Source of the DNA: a virus
Virus record (IMG/VR): IMGVR_UViG_3300034061_001913
Location: 1-64,000 of that record
Strand: one strand, 5' to 3'
DNA length: 64,000 bases
In this document: piece by piece, positions 37,069 through 45,418 of the stretch
Numbering within the stretch: the first letter of the stretch is position 1
Layout: each line of letters opens with the position of its first letter
Notes under the pieces: model-generated
Seen by the model: the letters and a program-made list of their open reading frames with translations, nothing else
The model's database searches: none
Told to the model about the DNA's origin: nothing
Made by a program: the position numbers and the translations under genes

Positions 37069-38317
37069 ACAATCTCTCCTCTACGGTCATTGATACTCCA
37101 TATTCTTTATCGTAAACAATAGCTTGTGCAGCCTTAATAGCGTTTACAAAGTTGGATTGGTTGTGCCAATTATCTTCTTTTGACAGCGAAGGTAATTGTT
37201 TTATGCGAACTCCTTGTATTTCTTTTTCAAACACATGGTGTTTATCACCGGTAAGGATTTCATGGTAGGAACACTCTCCCCACTCTTTAGTAAATTCTTT
37301 AGCAAATATTAAAGGTAGGTCAGCAATCTTACAGTCTCCATGGTGCATACCTATGAAAGTAGAACCGTAAGTAAATATCTTGCGAGGTGCAGGGTTCGTA
37401 TCGAATAATATATTAGTTTGTTTTTCAAAGTATTTCTCCAAGGCATAAGCTAGATAAAACTCTTTTGTTCTTGCGTGGTTCCCAGAAACTAAAATGATAT
37501 TTAAAGTATCGCAAAACTGAACTAGTATATTAATAACAGTAGCGTAAATATCAAATCCTTCTACAAAAGCTTTATCCCAAGTAGTGTTTACATTCTGAGG
37601 AGTTTGGTTAGTAGTTGTTCCTTGGTAAGTGTCGGTGTGTAACATATCACTTCCTAAAACAAATACAATCTGCTCTATATAGTTAGATTGGTAGGCTCTA
37701 AAAAGAAGTCTCTTAGTTATATTAAAGAACTGTTCTTTCTTTTCTTCTAGAGTAGTTCCGTAAATGTCTAATTTGTCTAAGTGAAAATCGGTCAAGTGAA
37801 GGAACAAACAAGTCGGCCTGGTTAGCTGGCTATTCTTGAGAACGTTACTTTCTGTAATTACTTTGTAATTACTTTTATAACCTTCAAGAGCTTTTACAAA
37901 GTCTTCTGCTTCTGCTGTTTCTACTGTTTTTTTAACAGCAAACACACTAGAAGTAAAAGAGCCATTAGGTTGTTTCTTACTCCAGTAGTTTTTAATTATG
38001 TAAAGATTAGGGTTGATCTTGTGCTCTTTGTAAAGTTCCTCTACTGACTTAGGTTGAAAGTTTATACTAATTGTACTTTCTAGTGTACCCTTGGCAAAGT
38101 TTTCTTTTACGCTAGTTGTAGGGTCATGCTTATCAAACCTAGCATTACTTCTTCTACCAAAGGCAACCCTTTTTAAATCTCTTACGTGCTTGGCAGTTTT
38201 TTCTGGGTTCTTTAGAAAGAAATTAAATTTCTTTGCTACTTCTAAAGCCTTTAAATCCGTGTTAGGATTTTGTTTGTAGAACTCTACAATTGCTTTTTCT
38301 ATGTTTAATATGTCCAT
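37061..38317 (-). CDS. calcineurin-like metallophosphoesterase
   Basis: The 418-residue protein has a helical N-terminal part (1-165, with R-D-L-K-R-V-A-F-G-R-R, possibly DNA-binding) and a complete calcineurin-type active site: D177-F-H179, G-S-D224 with H227, G-N280-H281, H326-G-D, and G-D-K-H360-H361. Two metal ions would be bound. The layout (long N-terminus, then phosphoesterase) recalls SbcD/Mre11-like nucleases but no partner ATPase is nearby. It may process DNA or nucleotides late in infection. Confidence 0.82.
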   Translation of the reverse strand: MDILNIEKAIVEFYKQNPNTDLKALEVAKKFNFFLKNPEKTAKHVRDLKRVAFGRRSNARFDKHDPTTSVKENFAKGTLESTISINFQPKSVEELYKEHKINPNLYIIKNYWSKKQPNGSFTSSVFAVKKTVETAEAEDFVKALEGYKSNYKVITESNVLKNSQLTRPTCLFLHLTDFHLDKLDIYGTTLEEKKEQFFNITKRLLFRAYQSNYIEQIVFVLGSDMLHTDTYQGTTTNQTPQNVNTTWDKAFVEGFDIYATVINILVQFCDTLNIILVSGNHARTKEFYLAYALEKYFEKQTNILFDTNPAPRKIFTYGSTFIGMHHGDCKIADLPLIFAKEFTKEWGECSYHEILTGDKHHVFEKEIQGVRIKQLPSLSKEDNWHNQSNFVNAIKAAQAIVYDKEYGVSMTVEERLYV

Positions 38318-38330
38318 ATATTAGACTATA

Positions 38331-38367
38331 TGGAATACAAATCTAAGTGCTCGGATTTGTAATTCCT
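38331..38367 (-). other. inverted repeat upstream of the phosphoesterase gene
   Basis: GGAATACAAATC and GATTTGTAATTCC pair along 12 bases with one bulge around a 10-nt loop. It lies between the spanin-like gene and the phosphoesterase start, with no T run on the minus strand; it may be a processing or regulatory hairpin. Confidence 0.4.
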
Positions 38368-38379
38368 AATTTTTAAATT

Positions 38380-38814
38380 TTACTTAGTAACGAAGAGTGT
38401 AAAAAAGACAAGTGTAGTTCCCTGGAATATCTTTTTCCAAAGTGATTCTATTTGTTCTTTTTTGATAGCATCAGCTAGTTCTTTTTCTTTTCCTTTAAAC
38501 TTATCGGCCCATTCTTTGTCAAGGATTTGATACTTGACAATAGTTGTATCCTTAGCAGCTATGATTTGAGAATCTAAAGAGATTCTTTCTCTAAGTACAA
38601 ATACAAGCTTTCTAGCCTCTAAGCCTTTAGCTAAGTATATATTGATTGTTTTCTTAGAAATGGTATCTACTTGCTTGATAGTATCAGCTGTGATAGTATC
38701 ATTTGATAGCTGAATCCAAGGCTTTGTGTTCCCGGATAAGCTCTTCGGTAATAATATGCTGACTACTGTCAGCAGTAAGTATAATCCTTTCAATGGTTTT
38801 AAGATGTTCTTCAT
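38380..38814 (-). CDS. spanin-like exported protein, overlapping the next gene
   Basis: The 144-residue protein has a hydrophobic signal-like N-terminus (about residues 9-25, L-Y-L-L-L-T-V-V-S-I-L-L), a long charged helical middle and a hydrophobic C-terminal helix (about 127-143). No lipobox Cys follows the signal, so it is not a clear lipoprotein. Its first 116 bases lie inside the preceding gene in another frame, the arrangement known for Rz/Rz1 spanin pairs. Its likely role is fusion of inner and outer membranes at lysis. Confidence 0.6.
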   Translation of the reverse strand: MKNILKPLKGLYLLLTVVSILLPKSLSGNTKPWIQLSNDTITADTIKQVDTISKKTINIYLAKGLEARKLVFVLRERISLDSQIIAAKDTTIVKYQILDKEWADKFKGKEKELADAIKKEQIESLWKKIFQGTTLVFFTLFVTK

Positions 38815-39052
38815 GTATTGTTTTTTCTTTTACTAACAAAGTCTTTTTCTGGACTTGAAGCGAATCGACTTTTGTGTTTAACTTATTTATCTCTGAGTAG
38901 ATAGAGTCTAATTTAGTATCACGGACAGATGTCTCGTAGTTCTGTGAGCAAGATTTAAAAATTAAAACCAAGCCTAAAAAAAGAACAATCAAGGATACAG
39001 TATCCAAGAGTATAGTAAAGTTAGTCTTTAGTACAGAGTTTAATTTCTTCAT
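38699..39052 (-). CDS. Rz-like membrane protein with coiled coil
   Basis: The 117-residue protein has an N-terminal hydrophobic helix (about 14-33, ending L-I-F-K-S-C) and then a coiled coil (K-L-D-S-I-Y-S-E-I-N-K-L-N-T-K-V-D-S-L). This is the layout of inner-membrane spanins. It lies directly after the endolysin gene, overlapping its last base, and contains the start of the next spanin-like gene. The Cys at the end of the helix lacks a good lipobox. Confidence 0.62.
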   Translation of the reverse strand: MKKLNSVLKTNFTILLDTVSLIVLFLGLVLIFKSCSQNYETSVRDTKLDSIYSEINKLNTKVDSLQVQKKTLLVKEKTIHEEHLKTIERIILTADSSQHIITEELIREHKALDSAIK

Positions 39053-39519
39053 TAGTCTTTTACCTCAAAATGCATAAAATCTCGATTTTGCTCTCTACCT
39101 AAAGATGTTAAGCCGTTCTTATAAGCTATGTCAATCATAGCTTTATATTCTGGTCTTGCAAATCTTGCAGTCTTGCTAGTTTCTTTAAGTTGGTTTCTTT
39201 CTGGGTCCAAGTCAATTGCAATTCCCCAAGAATGGCGACTAAATTCTGTACCGCCTCTCATAGCTCTGTAATTGAAACATCCGCCAAAAATATCTATGCC
39301 CAGCTCTACTAGCTTTTCATATCCGTAATGGGCCAAGAGTTCATTAAAGAATCCTGTGAATCTATCAGCAGCTAGTCTATGGCATTTCATCTTAGTTACT
39401 TTAACAGACTTATCCCAGGCTAGTCGCATAGGATAAGGTAAGTTGATAGTAACAAGGTATGGTTTTCCGTCTTGAGTTGGTTTACCATATTTCTCAAAAC
39501 ATTGTTTTTGGGTTATCAT
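39052..39519 (-). CDS. M15-type peptidoglycan peptidase (endolysin)
   Basis: The 155-residue protein has the zinc-peptidase motif of M15 carboxypeptidase/endopeptidases: F-S-R-H96-S-W-G-I-A-I-D103-L-D, and H150 in M-H-F-E at the C-terminus. Asn/Arg-rich loops precede the first His. It would cut peptide stems of peptidoglycan at lysis. No signal peptide is seen, so it needs the holin to reach the wall. A host-type promoter lies only a few bases before its ATG. Confidence 0.85.
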   Translation of the reverse strand: MITQKQCFEKYGKPTQDGKPYLVTINLPYPMRLAWDKSVKVTKMKCHRLAADRFTGFFNELLAHYGYEKLVELGIDIFGGCFNYRAMRGGTEFSRHSWGIAIDLDPERNQLKETSKTARFARPEYKAMIDIAYKNGLTSLGREQNRDFMHFEVKD

Positions 39520-39526
39520 GGTTTGG

Positions 39527-39556
39527 CAAAAATAGATTTTTAAAAAATTAAGTCAA
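39527..39556 (-). promoter_or_regulatory. Bacteroidetes-type promoter of the lysis cassette
   Basis: On the minus strand TTG (39556-39554), 19 nt, then TATTTTTG (39534-39527). The start of transcription should fall within a few bases of ATG 39519, giving a nearly leaderless message. Confidence 0.75.
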
Positions 39557-39561
39557 TACTC

Positions 39562-42500
39562 CTATTCAATCACGTTGTCTTCCATCTCATTTAGTAGTGC
39601 CCTTTGTTCTGAGCCTTTCCAATACAGTTCACTTTGTTTTTGCTCAATCAATCTTCTTAGAGATGTTCTGTATTCAACGTCGTCAGTTTGGCTTGCTTCA
39701 ATACTCAAAGCTTTGATTGCTTTTTTAAGCTGCTTCATGCCCTTTCGTGTTTCTTGTAGATCTTCCTCAGTAGATTGTAAATAGTATTTTGGGTTATAGT
39801 GAGTAAAGGTTCTATATCTATATTCCGGATTAAGGAAGTAGTTCATAGACCCAGCTAGTTTACTTTGTTCTAGGAATAAAGCAACTATATTAGAGTGTCC
39901 TTTTAAAGCAGGGTTAATTGGAACATCTTTACGATTTGATATATAACCATCTTTGTCTCTTTGTACGTATTCGTCAAATAGGTTATAAGTTTCTTGTGTA
40001 GCAAAACTATAACCCTCTCTCAACAAATCATAACTTGCTTGGTAAGGAAGCAGTACATTCTTACTAGTGTAATATTGAACTATGTTTACTTGAGTATTCT
40101 TATCAGTAACTCTTCCGTAGTATATAGAAGCAGGACTAGCAATAGGATGCAAAGTCTCTATTTCATCTATAAGATATACTAAGTTGTAGAGTGCAAAGTA
40201 AGTACCCCAGTTATCTTCGTCATCACCTGAATCTCCTTTAACTAAACCAGACAAAGCATAAGCTATAGACATAAGAGTTACAATTGCTAGTGTGTCATAC
40301 AAAGCACCTCTTAATGCTCTTCTTGATGTACGATCTAAGGTTAACATATAAGCTTGTATACCTTCTTTTCCTTGGGTAAGAGCTTTAAGGAATTTATAAG
40401 ACTGTTCAACAACAGCTCTATAAAAACCTTCATACTCATAACCTCCGCCATAAGAAATTCTTCTACCACCAAAACGTCTAATAGCTTGATAAGCTAACCA
40501 GCTTCTCATGTAACCGGCTAGTCTACCTAGAGCAAATCTTTTGTATTCTCCTTGGTCCATTTTTGCATAAGCTCCATTTACAACTGCTGTTATGCTATGA
40601 AGCTTTTTCATAAAGTAAGACTCTTGAGCTTTTACTTCGGCCTCATCAAACTCAGGCTTTATTCTAATCTCTCCATCTACTATTTCATAGGCATCTTTTA
40701 AGGTTCTTTGCTCACCTGACGTATTCTTGATAAAAGTCTTTTTCAAAAGGGCCTCATAGATACCAATAGTAGTTTCCATTTCAAGGAAGCTTCTTCCAAA
40801 TCTAAGCAAGCTTAATGGGCTATAAGTTTTACCTTCTCTGAAAGGATTGTTAACAATGTTTCTTAGCTTTTCATTCTGTTCTTTTGGGAACACATGGAAG
40901 TAATCAAGCATCTTAACATAATCAGATTCTCTTCCTACACGAGTATCTCTATCGGCCAAGAACAAGTCTTTAATATGTAGTGCGCCTTCTCCCATTCCAG
41001 CAAATATGTCTCCAGGGGATAAATCAAATTCTCCTGCTTGGATTAGTGTATTTTGTAAGTTACTGAAAAAGTTCTTTATTGCAGAAGGTACGTTATAGTT
41101 CAAAGAAAGCTTTCTTCCTGCACTAAGTAATGGGTCAGACAATAAACCTATAAGTCTACCAAACTTACCGTCTCTAGTGTTTATTCCAAAGAGTTGTTTT
41201 TCATAAAGATTCTCAATCATCTTTATGGTGTACTGTCCTTTTTCTTCTTTGCCTATTTTCTTAGAAGACAGAATATCTTCTAGACCGAATAGAGTTGGTG
41301 CGTTCTTGAGAGCTATTTTAAACTTTTCAGCTTCGTGGTTGAACATAGTTAAAGAGGCAAATACGTTTCTGCTCTTTAAGCCTCTGTCCATATTAGAAGA
41401 GTACTTTAAATAAAGTTTTCTGTGTACTCTACTAGAAGTTTTTACACCGGCCAAGGAATCTTCGTCTTCTTCGTTAACACCTAAAACATTATCTCTAACA
41501 TCTAAGTATTTTAGCCTTAATTGTTCTACAGGATTTAAAGTCAAGCCAAAGTTTGTAAACTTATCTTTTCTTACAGAAGGAAGCACTAGTCCTCTTCTTA
41601 AAGAAGCTGGCAAGTCTTGCTGGCTTTTCTGATTCATCTCAGTCAACTCTGCTAAGATTTCTCTTTCTGCAGGGTCAAGATTGTTGTATGATTCATTTAC
41701 ATACTGAGAAGTTGGTCTTAACTGTACTCTTCCTGGAATATATTTATAATCAGGATTAACAAACAAAGGCTTACCTGTTTGAGGATTTAGTACTTGATCG
41801 TTTACCCGGTATGAATTCCAACGGAAAGAAGGAGTAGTTCTATTGATATATCTTTCGTCTACAACTTCATTAATAGAATCCCAAGGAAGTATCTCATTCC
41901 AGAAGTAAAGAGGTTCAAAACTCTTTATTTTTCTTCTAACCATAGGATCAAACTTCTCTACAGGAATGTGGTTAGCTTTAAACCAAGGAGACTTTTGGAA
42001 AGCAATCATTACCTCTCTATCAATAGCTGATGTGTTAAGCAAAGATTCTTTTTCATACAAAACGTTAAGGGCTTCTCTAGCTGCCATTTCTCCTATCTCT
42101 AATGCTGTTAAGTTAGGATACTTCTTTTGAGTAGCTAAGGTTGCTTCTTTTAGATACTTTTCATAGTTTAAAGCAAGGTCCGGATTTAACTGCATAAACT
42201 CAACAACTACTTGAGCCCTAGTTTGTGACAAGGCATTATTATAAGCAGCCGTATAATAATCAGTTGATTGTCTAGTTTGAATGTCATTTAACTGAGCAAA
42301 CAAATCTGCAAGGATAGCTTTGTCTTCTTTAGAAACTAGCTTTGCTTTTTTGAACTCATCCATGTTAGAGTTAAGCTCTTCTTGGAGTTCCTTAATTCTA
42401 GTGCTTATATCTAAAGGAATGTTAGTACCTACATAAATACCGTTTGAATCTCTATAACCTTTAAGTAGGTTAAAGATTTCGTCCCAGATTTCTGAAGCAG

Positions 42501-44490
42501 TTCTAATATTTACATTCTCTTCTTGGAAAACTTCTAAGTAATCTGCTTGAATTTCAGATATAGCATCTAAGATTTCTCTTCTTTGTTTGTACCAATCAGG
42601 GTCAATAGTACGTCTTACGTTTGCTTTAGACCAAGAATCAAGATTTTGTTTGGCTACATAAATAGCTCTTTTTGCGTCAGACAAACTGGCTGCAGTAACT
42701 TCTCCTTTATTATATAAGTCTAGTATCTCTTCGTAAGACTTTTCTGCTTTAGTTACTGCACTTGTATACTCATCTAGTTTGGCTTTCCATTGGTTTAATT
42801 TATCTTCGTCTGGTTCATAGGTAAAGAGTTGAGCAGCTCTTGTAGATTCTTTCCACTTTTTAATGTCCTCAGCTATAGCTAAATCCTCACCTACTTTAGG
42901 TGTACCATCTAAGTAAACAAAAGACTCTAATCTTTCTAGTTGAAAGCGAAGGTCTTCTATCTGTTCCATAACCATATCATTCAAAATGTCTCCACGATCT
43001 CTAGATTCTAGAAGTTTCATTTTGTCTATGATAGCTTTACGGGCTCTCTTTGCTCTCAAGGAAAGAGAACTCATTACTTGATAGTACTCTTCTGTTAATC
43101 CTCTGTCTTCGTTGGCTTCAACAAAACGAGCTAGGTTTTCTTCATCTTCAAAAGTATCCTCACCATTTAGTTTCTTTTGAGCTATAGCGTGTTCTTTTCT
43201 TACTCTTTCGTTTTTGTAACCAATCTCATCCATCTCAGACTGAAGAGCTAAGTCTTGTCTTGTTTCAAGTTCACCATTTTGATTTACAAAAACTACATCT
43301 ACTTCTCTTACGTATGTGTCAAAGAAACTATCCTCGTTTAAACTTGTTAGGAAGTTTCCTCCTTTGCTTCTATAGTGGTCTAGTGCTTTTTTAACAAGCT
43401 TAGACATTTGGTTTTGAAACTTCTGAGAGTTCTGGTCTGCAGTTGTTTGCATATCCCAGATAAAATTACCTGTAGAACCAGTTAATATGTTGGAAGACAA
43501 CTGAGCAGATTCAAGCCAATAAGACCACCAGTTTACATGGTCTTGGTTTTCAAACCCTTCCTCTTCTAAAGCCTTTTGAATATTCTCTTTAGTTGCATAT
43601 TGTTGGGCTCTCTTTTCTAATTTAACTATAGCTTGCTTTAGAGTGTCTATTACTTGCTTTCTATTTTTTGTAGGACCTTGTTCTTGTAATCTTTCAAGCC
43701 TTTGTTTTTCTGCTCTTAGCTTCTCTAGTTCTTTTTGGTTATTGGCAAGAAGCTCTTGAGACTGTTTATGTATAACAGTAGCAAGTTCTGCAGCTACTCT
43801 AGGTATTGAAAACTTTTCATTCTTTTCTTTGATAGCCTTAGCACTTGATTCTATACTAGCCATAACTTCTTTTAAGAAGTTGGTTCCAGTACTATCCATC
43901 ATAGATTTAAAGTAAGGCTTCCAATCATTTATACTGTTCTTTAGTTGGTTTGCTAGTTGAGTAGCAAAGTATGCAGTGCTTGCTCTTTCTTTTTCCGGAA
44001 TACTCTCATCAGCTAAGTGGGCCGATAAAGCTTCTTCCATTGCTTTTAAGTATGTAGAGTTTTCATACAAGTAACTAAGTATGCCTTCTGCTATCTTTTT
44101 AATATCGGTTTCAGAAGCAAGGTCCTCTAGAATTCTAGAAGAACCTATCAAAGATATATTTTTAATCTGTGCCCTCTTTGCCAAGTCTATAATAGCTGGC
44201 CAATTTGTGCTTTCTATTAAACCACGTAGTTTACTATAAAAGTCGTCAGTCTTTTCTAACTCATCTTTAAGTTGGTCTAACGAGTCTAGGTTCCTAGCAA
44301 TAGCTGGGTGGATATAAGACTGTTTTTCTAGTCTTATCTGATTGTATATACTTGTTGCTAGTTCCGGAGTTAAAGGACGATTAGTATACTTTTCATTGTA
44401 TACCTCAAGAATCTTAGAGGTAGCTACCTCATTAAAAAGAAGTACTATTGCTTTAACTTCTGGATCGTTTATATTTAGACAAGTTGCCAT
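39562..44490 (-). CDS. giant virion protein with C-terminal membrane segment
   Basis: The 1642-residue protein is dominated by long charged helices (coiled-coil-like stretches at about 225-300 and 480-760). It has a short hydrophobic segment at about 1392-1417 (T-L-A-I-V-T-L-M-S-I-A-Y-A-L), one or two membrane spans, followed by an acidic and then a helical tail. No enzyme motif is evident. Its size, strand and position beside the RNA polymerase gene fit the proteins that crAss-like phages pack into the tail or capsid and inject. Its membrane segment could form part of a DNA-entry channel. Confidence 0.7.
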   Translation of the reverse strand: MATCLNINDPEVKAIVLLFNEVATSKILEVYNEKYTNRPLTPELATSIYNQIRLEKQSYIHPAIARNLDSLDQLKDELEKTDDFYSKLRGLIESTNWPAIIDLAKRAQIKNISLIGSSRILEDLASETDIKKIAEGILSYLYENSTYLKAMEEALSAHLADESIPEKERASTAYFATQLANQLKNSINDWKPYFKSMMDSTGTNFLKEVMASIESSAKAIKEKNEKFSIPRVAAELATVIHKQSQELLANNQKELEKLRAEKQRLERLQEQGPTKNRKQVIDTLKQAIVKLEKRAQQYATKENIQKALEEEGFENQDHVNWWSYWLESAQLSSNILTGSTGNFIWDMQTTADQNSQKFQNQMSKLVKKALDHYRSKGGNFLTSLNEDSFFDTYVREVDVVFVNQNGELETRQDLALQSEMDEIGYKNERVRKEHAIAQKKLNGEDTFEDEENLARFVEANEDRGLTEEYYQVMSSLSLRAKRARKAIIDKMKLLESRDRGDILNDMVMEQIEDLRFQLERLESFVYLDGTPKVGEDLAIAEDIKKWKESTRAAQLFTYEPDEDKLNQWKAKLDEYTSAVTKAEKSYEEILDLYNKGEVTAASLSDAKRAIYVAKQNLDSWSKANVRRTIDPDWYKQRREILDAISEIQADYLEVFQEENVNIRTASEIWDEIFNLLKGYRDSNGIYVGTNIPLDISTRIKELQEELNSNMDEFKKAKLVSKEDKAILADLFAQLNDIQTRQSTDYYTAAYNNALSQTRAQVVVEFMQLNPDLALNYEKYLKEATLATQKKYPNLTALEIGEMAAREALNVLYEKESLLNTSAIDREVMIAFQKSPWFKANHIPVEKFDPMVRRKIKSFEPLYFWNEILPWDSINEVVDERYINRTTPSFRWNSYRVNDQVLNPQTGKPLFVNPDYKYIPGRVQLRPTSQYVNESYNNLDPAEREILAELTEMNQKSQQDLPASLRRGLVLPSVRKDKFTNFGLTLNPVEQLRLKYLDVRDNVLGVNEEDEDSLAGVKTSSRVHRKLYLKYSSNMDRGLKSRNVFASLTMFNHEAEKFKIALKNAPTLFGLEDILSSKKIGKEEKGQYTIKMIENLYEKQLFGINTRDGKFGRLIGLLSDPLLSAGRKLSLNYNVPSAIKNFFSNLQNTLIQAGEFDLSPGDIFAGMGEGALHIKDLFLADRDTRVGRESDYVKMLDYFHVFPKEQNEKLRNIVNNPFREGKTYSPLSLLRFGRSFLEMETTIGIYEALLKKTFIKNTSGEQRTLKDAYEIVDGEIRIKPEFDEAEVKAQESYFMKKLHSITAVVNGAYAKMDQGEYKRFALGRLAGYMRSWLAYQAIRRFGGRRISYGGGYEYEGFYRAVVEQSYKFLKALTQGKEGIQAYMLTLDRTSRRALRGALYDTLAIVTLMSIAYALSGLVKGDSGDDEDNWGTYFALYNLVYLIDEIETLHPIASPASIYYGRVTDKNTQVNIVQYYTSKNVLLPYQASYDLLREGYSFATQETYNLFDEYVQRDKDGYISNRKDVPINPALKGHSNIVALFLEQSKLAGSMNYFLNPEYRYRTFTHYNPKYYLQSTEEDLQETRKGMKQLKKAIKALSIEASQTDDVEYRTSLRRLIEQKQSELYWKGSEQRALLNEMEDNVIE

Positions 44491-44516
44491 GTATTTTTTT
44501 GTGTTTATTTTTCGGT

Positions 44517-44786
44517 TTACAATTTACAGCTAAGGAAGTATTCTTTTGCATCTTCCTCTGGCATATTTGGGTTTTCTTCAATAAAGTCTTCTAGCTGGTC
44601 TTCTATGGAAGGTTCCATAGTTGTTTCTGTGGCGGTAGGTTGAGATTTAAGAAACTGTTTAAATCCTTCTATATCTTCTTTATTACCTAAAAAATTACCA
44701 GCAAACTCAAAAAAATGAGATTTAAAATACTCATTAAATTCTGGTTGAGAGTATTTTTTATTATTATATGTTATTGTGCAAGCCAT
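44517..44786 (-). CDS. small acidic protein between giant genes
   Basis: The 89-residue protein starts [17 protein letters not shown] and has [11 protein letters not shown], similar to [10 protein letters not shown] at the end of the 1146-residue protein; the rest is acidic. Its start overlaps the GIY-YIG gene by 16 bases. It may be a separate virion protein or a part that was once fused to its neighbour. Confidence 0.6.
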   Translation of the reverse strand: MACTITYNNKKYSQPEFNEYFKSHFFEFAGNFLGNKEDIEGFKQFLKSQPTATETTMEPSIEDQLEDFIEENPNMPEEDAKEYFLSCKL

Positions 44787-45418
44787 ATTTGATTGTTCTT
44801 TATTTTGTAAATTGTTGTAATTGAAACATTAAATTTATTAGCTAATTCTTTTACTGATTTATTAGAACTTCTAATAAAAGAAACACTATCCCAATTCAAT
44901 TTAGCAGAATTATTATTCTGCCCTTTTTTAGATTCTGATAATTCTTTAGCTCTCTTTTGAGCAGCTAATTTAAGATTTAATTTATGTTCTTCTGAAAATA
45001 TTTTTCCCTTACCAGATTCAGACATTTTGTTTTTAGTTTCTTCTGAAACAGTAAATCCATAACCTCTTACAGCTTTACCTTTTCTTTTTTCTGACATTTT
45101 TTGTTTAGTTTCATCTGATGCTTTTAAACCGTAATTACTTTCTGCAATCAATCTAATGTTAAATTTATTGCTGTACTGTTTTAAAAACCATTGTTCTAAT
45201 TTAATACAATATTCAGAAGGACATGTTGCTAATATTTTAAAATCTACATTTTCAATTCCATATTTATTTACAAAGTTTTGTAAGGGTTTATTTACATGAA
45301 AATTAGACCTTAATTTATCAAAATGTGTTTTCTTTCTTAAACAAAAATTGGTTGCAGAGCCTATATAAACCCTATTATCTATTTTAGAAAATATTCCGTA
45401 AACTCCTGAATTTAACAT
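44771..45418 (-). CDS. GIY-YIG homing endonuclease with NUMOD motifs
   Basis: The 215-residue protein has G-V-Y-G-I-F and R-V-Y-I-G-S-A at its N-terminus, the GIY and YIG blocks. Two or three NUMOD3-type repeats of the form S-(D/E)-E-T-K-x-K-M-S-E...G-K (about 98-150) follow, then a C-terminal helix-turn-helix ([12 protein letters not shown]) for DNA binding. It overlaps the gene before by seven bases and the gene after by 16. Unlike the HNH and LAGLIDADG genes it has no visible promoter and seems to rely on readthrough from the giant operon. Confidence 0.88.
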   Translation of the reverse strand: MLNSGVYGIFSKIDNRVYIGSATNFCLRKKTHFDKLRSNFHVNKPLQNFVNKYGIENVDFKILATCPSEYCIKLEQWFLKQYSNKFNIRLIAESNYGLKASDETKQKMSEKRKGKAVRGYGFTVSEETKNKMSESGKGKIFSEEHKLNLKLAAQKRAKELSESKKGQNNNSAKLNWDSVSFIRSSNKSVKELANKFNVSITTIYKIKNNQIWLAQ

